Source: an uncultured Oscillibacter sp. (lineage in GTDB: Bacteria > Bacillota > Clostridia > Oscillospirales > Oscillospiraceae). Taken from it: DNA of 63,296 nucleotides. Of the stretch, positions 1 to 8,064 are shown one piece after another. Position 1 is the stretch's first letter. Each line of letters starts with the position of its first letter. The notes under the pieces were generated by a model. It ran no database searches. It had not been told where the DNA came from and worked only from the letters and a program-made list of their open reading frames with translations. A program made the position numbers and the translations under genes. Where the stretch lies: assembly GCA_900770295.1 (NCBI GenBank), contig CAAGJQ010000051.1, positions 1 through 63,296 on the forward strand, written 5' to 3'.

Positions 1-1
1 C

Positions 2-196
2 TCAGATTTTGTCCCCGATTGCTTCCATCAACCATTCGTTAATGTCATCGAATCCACACATTTTCGTCGATGCAAGAATCTGGTTACCGCCAGCTTTACG
101 CTGAATGTATATGCGCACAGCAGCGACCAGATGAAGAAGGACACCGCCTCCCGGATGCAGAGTTACTATGATAACCTGACGGCCAAAAAGGCATAA
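2..196 (+). pseudogene. C-terminal remnant of a tyrosine integrase
   Basis: The frame entering from the left edge ends in a typical tail of phage or conjugative-element integrases: ASFTLNVYAHSSDQMKKDT, then SRMQSYYDNL and a stop. The tyrosine of VYAH is the expected catalytic residue. Normally LGHAT precedes ASFTLN, but here the upstream residues (about 2-88) do not look like an integrase. The antisense strand of that part reads as the end of an unrelated protein (AGGNQILASTKMCGFDD...). I infer a rearrangement junction near 88-92 and a dead gene. It lies on the 3' side of tRNA-Ser, the usual place for an integrated element. Confidence 0.6.
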
Positions 197-200
197 AGCA

Positions 201-237
201 GCCCCGCCGGATTTGACTATCTGGCGGGGTATTTTTA
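201..237 (+). terminator. Terminator after the integrase remnant
   Basis: Arms CCCCGCC (202-208) and GGCGGGG (223-229) form a hairpin followed by a TATTTTT run. It sits five bases after the integrase stop and would end that transcript. Confidence 0.75.
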
Positions 238-329
238 GCTGTTTGGGGTAAAGTTAGGGGTATAGCTAAAATGCGTTGTTATCCACGCAAACTTTATTCG
301 CTGAAAAACCGCTGAAAATAAAAGAAAAA

Positions 330-362
330 CCACCCTATTTTCAACAAATAAGGTGGCTTTCT
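330..362. terminator. AT-rich hairpin next to tRNA-Ser
   Basis: CCACC-TATTT pairs with AAATA-GGTGG around a short loop (330-356), with A-rich sequence on one side and CTTTCT on the other. It could terminate the minus-strand tRNA-Ser transcript. It could also belong to the old element border. Confidence 0.5.
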
Positions 363-363
363 A

Positions 364-455
364 TGGCGGAGAAGGAGGGATTCGAACCCTCGAGACCCTT
401 TAGGGGCCTACATGATTTCCAATCATGCGCCCTCGACCAACTAGGCGACTTCTCC
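364..455 (-). tRNA. tRNA-Ser (GGA)
   Basis: The reverse strand starts GGAGAAG at 455 and ends with the complementary CTTCTCC plus discriminator G. An encoded CCA follows (366-364). The anticodon loop holds GGA (420-418), which reads UCC/UCU serine codons. A long variable arm, as expected for class II tRNA-Ser, follows the anticodon arm. The T-loop GGTTCGAATCC is canonical. An integrase remnant lies beyond its 3' end, so the gene has probably served as an attachment site. Confidence 0.95.
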
Positions 456-603
456 ATAGCTGTTCCAGTGCTTTTCCGCTGATGCAGTTGTGCGCCGCCT
501 CCAAGAGACAGCGTTATTATTATAGCAAAGGATTCTGAAAAGTCAATCCCTATTTTCGGCTTTTTTCAAAAAAAGCGGAGGGCGTCTGCCCTCCGCCCGC
601 GCC

Positions 604-783
604 TCAGCGCATTTCGGAAACGATGTTGTCCACGGCGTGGTCCACGGCGACACCCAGCTTGTGGATACTTTTCCCCACCTGTGTTTTCATGGGATCTCTG
701 CCGCAGGGCACCATCATCCCCACTGCCGCGCCGGCCATCAATCCGGCGCCCATACCGACCCAAAATCCGGTACACGTTCTCAT
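604..783 (-). CDS. Small YtxH-like membrane-anchored protein (59 aa)
   Basis: The protein starts MRTCTGFWVGMGAGLMAGAA and has a glycine/alanine-rich hydrophobic segment at about residues 8-25. A short amphipathic tail with conserved-looking charged residues follows. This layout resembles YtxH-type stress proteins, which have one N-terminal transmembrane helix. The start at 783 is preferred because AAAGGAGTGACTGTA precedes that ATG. A GTG nine bases upstream would place the ribosome site inside the gene. It is monocistronic. Function is unknown; only the membrane location is inferred. Confidence 0.6.
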   Translation of the reverse strand: MRTCTGFWVGMGAGLMAGAAVGMMVPCGRDPMKTQVGKSIHKLGVAVDHAVDNIVSEMR

Positions 784-919
784 TACAGTCACTCCTTTTT
801 CGGCACGCCACTAGTATGGCCCGAAAGATGCGAAAAAAACGCCGCAGATGGATTTGCCAAAAGGTTCCGAATGGGCTATACTATTGCCGGATAAAAATAT
901 TGAAATTTGGGGAGGCTCT

Positions 920-2029
920 ATGACCACGATTTATCTGATCCGCCACGCTGAGGCGGAGGGCAACCTGTACCGGATCGCACAGGGACAGTATGACAGCAAC
1001 CTGACAGACCGGGGGTGGCGCCAGGTCCGGGCGCTGGAGCGCCGTTTCGCGGATATCCATATCGATGCGGTGTACTCCAGCGACCTGTACCGTACCTGCG
1101 CCACGGCCAGCGCCGTTTACAAGCCCAAGGGACTTCCACTTCACCGGGTGCCGGAGCTGCGGGAGATCTGCGTGGGAGACTGGGAACAACGGACCTGGGG
1201 CGATATCTACCGTCAGGAGCCGGCCCAGATGGAGAACTTCAACCTCCACCCGGAGCGCTGGCATGTGGAGCATGCGGAGACGCCGCAGCAGGTGCTGGAC
1301 CGCGCGCTGGGAGCAATCCGCCGGATCGCGGAGGCGAATGACGGAAAGACCGTGGCGGTTTTTTCCCACGGCTATGCCATTCGTCTGGTGTTGGCGGCGC
1401 TCCAGGGCTATACCGTGGCCCAGATGGCCCAGACGCCCGTGGGAGACAACACGGCGGTTTCGGTGCTGGAGGCGGAGGGAGACACGCTTCGGGTGATCGC
1501 CCGGGATGACAACAGCCACCTCCTGACGCCGGAATTTCTGGCGGGCGAAAAGGTGCGCCGGCGGGCCAACGGTCTGGAGCCGGGCCTTTATTTCAAGCCT
1601 CTGCGGATGGAGGAGCAGGCAGAGCTGCTGACGGAGATGGTCTCCGCCGCCTGGAAAGAGAGGGCGCGGGAGGTACCTTTTGACAAGGAGCGCCTCCTGA
1701 CGGACGCGGCAGCCCGGAGCACACTGGTGGGCTACCTGCGGGAGGAGCCGGTGGGCCTGGTGCAGTTCGGACCGGAGAACGGCTGGATATCCCTGGCCTG
1801 TATCCGGGAGGACTGCCGGAAGAAGGGATTTGGCGGCCAGCTCATCGGACAGGCGGTGCAGTACACCCGGGCGCGGGGCGGCGAGAGACTGTATGTGTCT
1901 CTTCCAGAGAACAGCCCTGCCGCGCAGTTTTTCGGGGATTACGGATTCGCGCCTGCCGCGGACGCGGAGGATGGCCGGGCGGTCCTGGAAAAGGACATCG
2001 GCTTTGATCCGGAGATTCTGGGAAAGTGA
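920..2029 (+). CDS. Histidine phosphatase fused to a GNAT acetyltransferase
   Basis: The N-terminal half (about residues 1-200) is a histidine phosphatase of the phosphoglycerate-mutase superfamily. It has the RHAEAEGN signature with the phospho-accepting histidine, a YSSDLYRTCATA segment, and a second catalytic histidine in VAVFSHGYAIR. The C-terminal part (about 215-369) looks like a GNAT N-acetyltransferase, with the acetyl-CoA loop around REDCRKKGFGGQLIGQAVQY. The ATG at 920 is chosen because GGGGAGG lies eight bases upstream and family members begin at the beta strand TTIYLIRHAE. Substrates are unknown. The fusion suggests coupled dephosphorylation and acetylation of a small molecule, but this is inference. 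Confidence 0.85.
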   Translation: MTTIYLIRHAEAEGNLYRIAQGQYDSNLTDRGWRQVRALERRFADIHIDAVYSSDLYRTCATASAVYKPKGLPLHRVPELREICVGDWEQRTWGDIYRQEPAQMENFNLHPERWHVEHAETPQQVLDRALGAIRRIAEANDGKTVAVFSHGYAIRLVLAALQGYTVAQMAQTPVGDNTAVSVLEAEGDTLRVIARDDNSHLLTPEFLAGEKVRRRANGLEPGLYFKPLRMEEQAELLTEMVSAAWKERAREVPFDKERLLTDAAARSTLVGYLREEPVGLVQFGPENGWISLACIREDCRKKGFGGQLIGQAVQYTRARGGERLYVSLPENSPAAQFFGDYGFAPAADAEDGRAVLEKDIGFDPEILGK

Positions 2030-2115
2030 TGAGTTTCCGCCGGGAGGAATGTCCGCATGGGACCTGCATAGAATAAAAAGGACCGGACCATGTGGGGGAT
2101 TCCCGGCGGTTTTCG

Positions 2116-2145
2116 TTGACTAACGGGATAGAGATTTTATATAAT
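2116..2145 (+). promoter_or_regulatory. Sigma-A promoter of the antiporter leader
   Basis: TTGACT (2116-2121), an 18-base spacer and TATAAT (2140-2145). It places the transcript start about ten bases before the riboswitch-like element. Confidence 0.8.
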
Positions 2146-2157
2146 CATTCCGCAAAG

Positions 2158-2240
2158 ACTCTGGAAAAGGGAGTAGCTTGCACCTGCGGGTGCGGTGGAG
2201 CTCGTCAGCACGGCGGCCTTGAGCTGCCCGGGCACGTCGA
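2158..2240 (+). ncRNA. Probable yybP-ykoY (Mn2+) riboswitch aptamer
   Basis: The leader carries AAAAGGGAGTAGC followed by a hairpin (GCACCTGCGGGTGC), then CTCGTCAGCACGG and GGCCTTGAGCTGCCCGGGC. These match, from memory, the conserved blocks of the yybP-ykoY family (GGGGAGUAGC, GUCAGYACG, CUUGAGC). That family senses Mn2+ and often precedes cation exporters and antiporters. The downstream gene is such an antiporter, and a terminator-like hairpin follows at once. A covariance-model search was not possible. Confidence 0.72.
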
Positions 2241-2243
2241 AAA

Positions 2244-2322
2244 AGCGAGACTTTTCCTGTGTGTGAGACTGCCGGTAAACGCCGGCAGCCGCTTGCGCGC
2301 AGGAAAGGTCTCGCTGATTTTT
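2244..2322 (+). terminator. Expression-platform terminator of the riboswitch
   Basis: A 16-bp stem pairs 2244-2259 (AGCGAGACTTTTCCTG) with 2300-2315, with one G-U pair, followed by GATTTTTGG. The loop contains its own GCCGG/CCGGC hairpin (2271-2286). It lies between aptamer and start codon, as expected for a transcription-attenuation switch. Confidence 0.7.
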
Positions 2323-2345
2323 GGAAAGAAACGGTAGGGATGCAT

Positions 2346-3302
2346 ATGGGTAGTATTTGGGTAACGGTGCTGCTGTTCCTGGTGGGGCTGCTGCTTATCG
2401 TCAAAGGCGGCGACTGGTTTTTGGACGGCGCCGTCTGGATCGCGGAGGCCACCGGCGTGCCCCGGTTCATCATCGGCGCCACGATCGTGTCTCTGGCGAC
2501 AACGCTGCCGGAGCTGACGGTGTCCGTCACCGGTGTGCTGCAGGGAGAAGTGGACCTGGCGGTGGGCAACGCCGTGGGCTCCGTCACCGCGAATCTGGGC
2601 CTGATTTTAGGAATCTCCGTATTGTGCATGCCATCCGTCATCAGCCGGAAGCAGTTCAACCTGAAGGCGGTGCTGATGGTCGCCGGCGCCGCGCTCCTGG
2701 TAGTGCTGTGCCGGACGGGCATCCTGCATCTCCTGCCCGGACTGCTGCTGTTTGTGATCTTTATCGTTTATCTGGGCAACAACATCATGGACGCCAGAAG
2801 CAGCGTCCAGGCCCGTGAGGAACATCCGGCCCGGAGAACCACCTCCCACCGGCAGATGATCATGAAGCTGGGCATGTTCGCCATCGGCATCACAGCCATT
2901 GTAATAGGCTCGCAGCTGCTGATCAACTACGGCAGCGAGCTGGCCCTCCAGCTGGGCGTTCCCGCCAGCATTATCGGTGTGACGATGGTGGCCATCGGAA
3001 CCTCCCTGCCGGAGCTGGTGACGACCCTGACGGCTATCGCCAAAAAAGAGGCGTCCATGTCCGTGGGCAATATCATCGGCGCAAATGTCATTGACCTGAC
3101 CATGATCCTGCCCATCTGCTCGGCGGTGTCCGGCGGCAGGCTGACCATCGGCAGCCAGACAACGGCGCTGGATCTGCCTGTTTGCCTGCTGCTGTGCTGC
3201 GTGGCAGTGCTGCCTCCGCTGTTCAAGGGGAAGTTCTACCGCCTGCAGGGCGTGCTCATGCTGGTGCTGTACGCGGGTTATGTGGTGATGCTGGTCTCCT
3301 GA
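2346..3302 (+). CDS. Calcium/sodium antiporter family protein (YrbG-like)
   Basis: This inner-membrane protein of about 318 aa has two tandem Na/Ca exchanger repeats. Each carries the alpha-repeat signature with acidic ion-binding residues: TIVSLATTLPELTVSV near residue 50, and VAIGTSLPELVTTLTA followed by GNIIGANVIDL in the second half. About ten hydrophobic segments are visible, with a charged central loop near residues 145-170. The family exchanges Ca2+ or another divalent cation for Na+ or H+. The Mn2+-type riboswitch upstream suggests manganese export here, which is inference. ATG 2340 is an alternative start, but GGTAGGG is spaced better for 2346. Confidence 0.85.
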   Translation: MGSIWVTVLLFLVGLLLIVKGGDWFLDGAVWIAEATGVPRFIIGATIVSLATTLPELTVSVTGVLQGEVDLAVGNAVGSVTANLGLILGISVLCMPSVISRKQFNLKAVLMVAGAALLVVLCRTGILHLLPGLLLFVIFIVYLGNNIMDARSSVQAREEHPARRTTSHRQMIMKLGMFAIGITAIVIGSQLLINYGSELALQLGVPASIIGVTMVAIGTSLPELVTTLTAIAKKEASMSVGNIIGANVIDLTMILPICSAVSGGRLTIGSQTTALDLPVCLLLCCVAVLPPLFKGKFYRLQGVLMLVLYAGYVVMLVS

Positions 3303-3323
3303 ATATCGGTGATTTCCAAAGAG

Positions 3324-3360
3324 AAAGTCCCCTGGGGCGAGCCGCCCCGGGGGACTTTTC
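3324..3360. terminator. Bidirectional terminator between convergent genes
   Basis: AAAGTCCCC-GGGGC and GCCCC-GGGGACTTT form a strong GC hairpin with A and T tracts on the two sides. It serves the antiporter gene and the oppositely oriented NUDIX gene. Confidence 0.85.
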
Positions 3361-3366
3361 TGCGGG

Positions 3367-3981
3367 TCAGTCAAATGTGGAGACCAGATCGCGGACCAGC
3401 CGGGCGGTCATGCCCCAGACCACGTGCCCGCCGTAATGCCAGACAGGGATCTCCACCTTTCCGGAGGCCCATGGATAGCTCCTGGGAATCCCGACAGCTT
3501 CGTAGGGAAAGCTGTCTGATACACGGGGAAGAAGGTCATACTCATAGAGCTGGGGCTCTGTGTCCCGGAAAAAAGCCAGAGGCGCCGTAAAGACCTCGGC
3601 CACCTCCGCGGGAGAGGGCTCCATGGCGGCAAAGCCCTCAGGCGAGACCAGCCCCAGGACCGGATGCAGCAAAAAGCCCCGCTGATTACAGATGAAGTCC
3701 GGTGTGCCCAGCAGCGTCACGGCGGAGGAGGGAATGGAGAGTTCCTCCTCTGTCTCCCGCAGCGCGCAGGCGCTGATTGCCTCCCCGGGTTCCATCCGGC
3801 CGCCGGGAAAGCAGACCTCACCGCCCTGGCGCAGTCCCTGGGCCCGGACCTCAAACAGCAGATGGAGACCGTCAGGGCGCTCCAGCAGCGGACAGAGGAC
3901 CGCATAACTGTGCCGGGCACCCAGCAGACCCGGCTGGTGGCCGTCATACCGGCGGCGCAGCAATTCCAGCTCCCGGCTCAT
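3367..3981 (-). CDS. NUDIX hydrolase, CoA-pyrophosphatase type
   Basis: The 204-aa protein contains a full NUDIX box, GG-x5-E-x7-RETEEEL, at about residues 61-83. It is preceded by GGEVCFPGG, the signature typical of the CoA-diphosphatase (NudL / YeaB) group. Members cleave CoA to phosphopantetheine and 3',5'-ADP using Mg2+ or Mn2+. The ATG overlaps the stop of the upstream lipid kinase gene in an ATGA, so the two genes are probably translationally coupled. The order is kinase first, NUDIX second. Substrate assignment rests only on the motif. Confidence 0.85.
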   Translation of the reverse strand: MSRELELLRRRYDGHQPGLLGARHSYAVLCPLLERPDGLHLLFEVRAQGLRQGGEVCFPGGRMEPGEAISACALRETEEELSIPSSAVTLLGTPDFICNQRGFLLHPVLGLVSPEGFAAMEPSPAEVAEVFTAPLAFFRDTEPQLYEYDLLPRVSDSFPYEAVGIPRSYPWASGKVEIPVWHYGGHVVWGMTARLVRDLVSTFD

Positions 3982-4865
3982 AGCAGCATCGTCATGGCCC
4001 GCTGGCAGTTCCGGATATCCACCGCCGGCATGCTGGGCGCGAACTCTCCGTCCAGAGACCAGGGAAGCTCCTCCTCGGTCTCCAGGTGGATGGAGGAGAC
4101 GTGGCGGAACACCAGACCCTCCCGGTCATACTTCTGCTCCAGCAGAGCCAGCACCAGGTTCTGAAGGTCCTGGGGCGTCTGAGGATTGGGGACCAGCAGC
4201 ATCTCAAATTTGCCGTCATCCAGAACGACCCGCTCAGGGTCCAGCTTCATCAGACCGCCGATAGAGGTGGAGTTGCAGACGGCACCAAACAGGTACTCTC
4301 CATCCAGAACCTCTTCATCAGCAGTCAGCTTGACCTTGTAGGGGCGCAGGGTGTTCAGGTCCTTCATGCCCTCCAGAATATAGGCGAAGTGGCCCAGGGC
4401 GTTTTTGGCGGCCTGGGACGCCGCGTAGGAACTCCGGGTAAAAGCACCGAAGGACGCCACATATACAAAGTGGCGATCGTTCCAGCTGCCGATATCCAGC
4501 TGGCGGGGAGTGTGCTTGACCAGGGCCGAGGCAGCGGCTGCCGGCTTGCTGGAGACATGCAGGCTCGAGGCAAAGTCATTGGTGCTGCCCTGGGGCAAAT
4601 AGCCCAGCAGGGGACGCTTATCCAGCCGCATCAGGCCGGAGATCACCTCGTTGAGAGTGCCGTCTCCGCCGACGGCCACAACCACATCGTAATCGCCGCC
4701 TTCCCGGGCGGCGGTCTCCGTGGCGTCGCCGTTACCGGTGGTCCGGTGAATCGTCAGCGCATAGCCGGCCTCGGAGAGCGTGGCGGCCGCGTCGAACAAG
4801 GGGCCCCGGGATTTGTTCCTTCCGGCCCGCGGGTTGACAATCATCAGCAGCTTTTTCAGCTCCAT
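3978..4865 (-). CDS. Diacylglycerol/lipid kinase family protein
   Basis: About 295 aa. The N-terminal catalytic domain begins with KLLMIVNPRAGRNKSRG and contains VVVAVGGDGTLNEVISGL, the ATP-binding GGDGT motif of the DagK/YegS family. LGYLPQGSTNDFA follows and is the usual active-site loop. These soluble enzymes phosphorylate diacylglycerol or related lipids at the membrane surface and recycle lipids left from cell-wall polymer synthesis. The start at 4865 is chosen because AGGAGGACTTATTTT precedes it; a longer frame upstream has no ribosome site. It forms a two-gene operon with the NUDIX gene. Confidence 0.88.
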   Translation of the reverse strand: MELKKLLMIVNPRAGRNKSRGPLFDAAATLSEAGYALTIHRTTGNGDATETAAREGGDYDVVVAVGGDGTLNEVISGLMRLDKRPLLGYLPQGSTNDFASSLHVSSKPAAAASALVKHTPRQLDIGSWNDRHFVYVASFGAFTRSSYAASQAAKNALGHFAYILEGMKDLNTLRPYKVKLTADEEVLDGEYLFGAVCNSTSIGGLMKLDPERVVLDDGKFEMLLVPNPQTPQDLQNLVLALLEQKYDREGLVFRHVSSIHLETEEELPWSLDGEFAPSMPAVDIRNCQRAMTMLL

Positions 4866-5005
4866 AAAATAAGTCCTCCTGAATTCAACAAAATGAAGGG
4901 TGTAAAAACTGCGTAAAAGGCAGTATATCACGGGGAAATGAGGATTGCAATTCCCAGATATGACATGTAGAATAAAAACGAAGGCACACATGAGGGGGAC
5001 GGTCC

Positions 5006-6280
5006 ATGAAACGGGATAACGGATATGTGAAGCTGGGCGTGGCGGTATTTCTGACCGTCGGCACGATCCTGCTGTTCTATGATACCCTGGCGGGGCACCG
5101 TGTGCTGCTGGGGATCTGGCGGCAGTTTCTGGGAGCGCTCCAGCCGGTCATCTACGGCGCGTTCATCGCGTATCTGCTGGCTCCCATGGTCAACTTTTTT
5201 GAGGACAATCTGCTGGCCGCACCGGTGAAAAAGGCGAGAGAAAAAGGAAAACTGATCTCCACGGGCGCCCGGGCGGTAAGCCTTCTGCTGACATGGACCG
5301 TCATCGGACTGCTGGCCTACCTGCTGGCATCCGTGCTGATGCCGGAGCTGTACAAGAGCATCTTCCAGCTGATTTCCAATGTGGAGAATTATTACAACAC
5401 CGTCAGCGGCTGGGTAGAGCACCTGCTGGAGAGCAACCCCGCTCTCGAGAACTGGGCGGCGGCCCAGATGGATATCGCCTATGAAAAGGCAAACGCCTGG
5501 CTGGAGACAGAGGCCCTGAAAAAGGCCCAGACGGTGATGTCTGTCGCCGCCGGCGGCGTGGTCAGTCTGGTCAGCTTTTTCAGCGATCTGCTGGTGGGCT
5601 TTATCGTGTCCATCTATTTCATGGCCACCAAAGAGACCTGCGCGGCCTATGCCCGGAAGGTGGTCTACGGCCTGCTTCCCCGGGACAGGGTCTACTGGGT
5701 GCTGCGGGCTGCTCATAAGGTGGACGATATTTTTTCCGGCTTTGTCCGGGGAAAGCTGTTGGACTCCCTCATCATCGGTATTCTGTGCTTCATCTGTTGT
5801 TCCATCCTGAAATTTCCGTATACGCCCCTGGTGTCGGTCATCGTGGGCGTCACCAACATCATCCCCTTCTTCGGCCCCTTCCTGGGCGCTATCCCCAGCA
5901 CATTTTTGATCCTGCTGGTATCCCCCATGAAGGCGGTGTACTTCGTGATCTTCGTGCTGGCGCTCCAGCAGCTGGACGGCAATGTGATCGGCCCCAAGAT
6001 CCTGGGGGACAAGACGGGTCTCTCCAGCCTGTGGGTCATCATCGCCATCCTGGTGGGCGGCAGCTTCTTCGGATTGCCCGGCATGTTCTTCGGCGTGCCG
6101 GTGTGCGCCTGCCTGTACAGCCTGATGGACTTTGTGGTGAACGTGCGGCTTCGGAAAAAGAAGCTGCCCCTGGAGACCGGCGCCTATACCACAGACCATC
6201 CCGCCGGGGCCGGCGGAACGGAGCCGGAGGCATCTGGAGAACCGGAGGGGGAAATTGACCCGGAAGAGGAAAAAAACTGA
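5006..6280 (+). CDS. AI-2E family transporter (TqsA/PerM type permease)
   Basis: A 424-aa polytopic membrane protein with about seven to eight hydrophobic helices. It ends with the family's conserved blocks: VTNIIPFFGPFLGAIPS, LQQLDGNVIGPKILGDKTGLS and the pore-like GLPGMFFGVPVCACLYSL. Family members export small hydrophilic molecules such as autoinducer-2 in E. coli, but in Firmicutes the substrate is often unknown and some are Na+/H+ antiporters. The last 50 residues are an acidic, proline- and glycine-rich cytoplasmic tail. GAGGGGGACGG precedes the ATG. Confidence 0.88.
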   Translation: MKRDNGYVKLGVAVFLTVGTILLFYDTLAGHRVLLGIWRQFLGALQPVIYGAFIAYLLAPMVNFFEDNLLAAPVKKAREKGKLISTGARAVSLLLTWTVIGLLAYLLASVLMPELYKSIFQLISNVENYYNTVSGWVEHLLESNPALENWAAAQMDIAYEKANAWLETEALKKAQTVMSVAAGGVVSLVSFFSDLLVGFIVSIYFMATKETCAAYARKVVYGLLPRDRVYWVLRAAHKVDDIFSGFVRGKLLDSLIIGILCFICCSILKFPYTPLVSVIVGVTNIIPFFGPFLGAIPSTFLILLVSPMKAVYFVIFVLALQQLDGNVIGPKILGDKTGLSSLWVIIAILVGGSFFGLPGMFFGVPVCACLYSLMDFVVNVRLRKKKLPLETGAYTTDHPAGAGGTEPEASGEPEGEIDPEEEKN

Positions 6281-6288
6281 AAAAGGGC

Positions 6289-6317
6289 TTGCAATCACGG
6301 GCCTTATCGTGTACAAT
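6289..6317 (+). promoter_or_regulatory. Promoter of the dipeptide ABC operon
   Basis: TTGCAA (6289-6294), 17-base spacer, TACAAT (6312-6317). It lies 145 bases before the lipoprotein start. The leader holds an imperfect hairpin, CCTTGCG (6321-6327) against CGCAAGG (6357-6363), whose role is unclear. Confidence 0.7.
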
Positions 6318-6462
6318 ACGCCTTGCGGATGGCTCGTTATAAAAATAACGACCTTTCGCAAGGCTCCTTTTACAATTGAATAGAGCCAACCATTTCTGTC
6401 AGGGCGGACAATACCGTCCAACACTGACCCAAAGCGGCAGTGATGCAAAGGAGAAGAACGAC

Positions 6463-8016
6463 ATGAAGAAGAAACTGATGGCACTCCTTCTTCTGGTCAG
6501 CCTCCTGGGCGCTGTACTCACCGGTTGCGGAGACAGCAGCACAGAAAAGGCCCCGGAAGATGGACAGAACGAAACTGGCTCTACCGAAGCGGTAGCCCAC
6601 GCCAACGAGATCACGGTGGGTATCGCCCAGGACCTGGACGAGAGTCTTGACCCCCACAAAGCGGTGGCGGCAGGAACCAAAGAAGTCATGTTCAATGTGT
6701 TTGAAGGTTTGATGAAGCCGACTTCCACAGGTGATTTGATCCCTGCTGTTGCCGAGGACTACACGGTCTCCGATGATCGAATGACGTACACCTTTACCCT
6801 GCGGGAGGGTGTGAAGTTCCACAACGGTGAGACGGTGACAGCGGAGGATGTGAAATATTCCATCGATCGCTGCGCCGACACCTCTGAGGGAGACCCTCTG
6901 GTGGAGGCGTTTTCTGTTATCCAGGCGGTAGAGATCCTTGATGAGCGCACCGTCGCGATCACCATTTCCGAACCCAGCAACGAGTTTATTTCCTATATGA
7001 CCACGGCGATCCTGCCCGCGGATTATGACCAGCAGGACACCGCCCCCGTGGGCACCGGCCCCTTCAGGTTCGTGTCCCGCGCTGCCCAGGACTCCATCGT
7101 CCTGGAGAAGTTCGATGAGTACTGGGGAACCCCCGCCTATCTGGACAAGGTGACCTACAAGATCATCGAGAACGCCGACAGCATCATGATGAGCCTCCAG
7201 AGCGGCGCCATCGACCTGTTCGCCCACCTGACCAGCACTCAGGTGGCCCAGCTGGGCGATGACTTCTATGTGGAAGAGGGCACCATGAACCTGGTCCAGG
7301 CTCTGTACCTGAACAACGCCGAAAAGCCCTTCGACGATGTCCGCGTCCGGCAGGCCCTGTGCTACGCCGTGGACAAGCAGGCCATCATCGACATGGCCTT
7401 TGACGGCTACGGCAGCCCCATCGGCTCCAGCATGTATCCCGCTTTCGGCAAGTACTTTGACGACAGCCTGACCAACTATTACACCAAGGACGTCGAAAAG
7501 GCCAAGAGCCTGCTGGCCGAGGCCGGCTATCCCGACGGCTTTGAGATGACCATCACCGTGCCTTCCAACTATCAGCCCCACATCGACACCGCTCAGGTGC
7601 TGGTGGAGCAGCTGAAGGAGATCAACGTCACCGCCAAGATCGAGCTGGTGGAGTGGGGCACCTGGCTGTCCGACGTGTACGCCGGCCGGCAGTACCAGTC
7701 CACCGTGGTGGGCGTGGATGCCTCCAACATGACCGCCCGCGCCCTGCTGGAGCGGTTCACCTCCACCGCCGGCAACAACTTCATCAACTACAGCGACGCG
7801 GACTACGACGCCCTCTTCGCCCAGGCCCAGGCCTGCTATGACGATGCGGAGCAGACCGGCATCTACAAGGAGATGCTGACCAACCTGACGGAGAATGCCG
7901 CCAACGTCTATATCCAGGACCTGGCGGACCTGGTGGCTGTCCGCAAGGGACTGGAAGGCCTGAACTTCTATCCCATCTACGTCCTGGACCTGTCCACGGT
8001 CCGCTGGGCGGAATAA
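6463..8016 (+). CDS. Dipeptide/oligopeptide ABC transporter substrate-binding lipoprotein
   Basis: The 517-aa protein has a lipoprotein signal peptide with lipobox LTGC (lipidated Cys about residue 22). The mature part is a family-5 solute-binding protein. Its conserved blocks are TYTFTLREGVKFHNGETVTAEDV near residue 110, then GTGPFRF, then VRQALCYAVDKQAII. It binds peptides or similar small solutes at the outer face of the membrane and delivers them to the permease pair encoded next. AAAGGAG precedes ATG 6463. The exact ligand cannot be read from sequence; nickel or opine binding is possible in this family. Confidence 0.9.
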   Translation: MKKKLMALLLLVSLLGAVLTGCGDSSTEKAPEDGQNETGSTEAVAHANEITVGIAQDLDESLDPHKAVAAGTKEVMFNVFEGLMKPTSTGDLIPAVAEDYTVSDDRMTYTFTLREGVKFHNGETVTAEDVKYSIDRCADTSEGDPLVEAFSVIQAVEILDERTVAITISEPSNEFISYMTTAILPADYDQQDTAPVGTGPFRFVSRAAQDSIVLEKFDEYWGTPAYLDKVTYKIIENADSIMMSLQSGAIDLFAHLTSTQVAQLGDDFYVEEGTMNLVQALYLNNAEKPFDDVRVRQALCYAVDKQAIIDMAFDGYGSPIGSSMYPAFGKYFDDSLTNYYTKDVEKAKSLLAEAGYPDGFEMTITVPSNYQPHIDTAQVLVEQLKEINVTAKIELVEWGTWLSDVYAGRQYQSTVVGVDASNMTARALLERFTSTAGNNFINYSDADYDALFAQAQACYDDAEQTGIYKEMLTNLTENAANVYIQDLADLVAVRKGLEGLNFYPIYVLDLSTVRWAE

Positions 8017-8064
8017 TATGACCGGCGGCAGCTTTGCCGCTTACCCGGAAAGGGGATGATGACC

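Noticed and set aside
4928..6484. 518-aa open frame opposite the AI-2E permease
   Set aside because: Gln/His-rich shadow covering two real features, including the dipeptide operon promoter; not a protein family.
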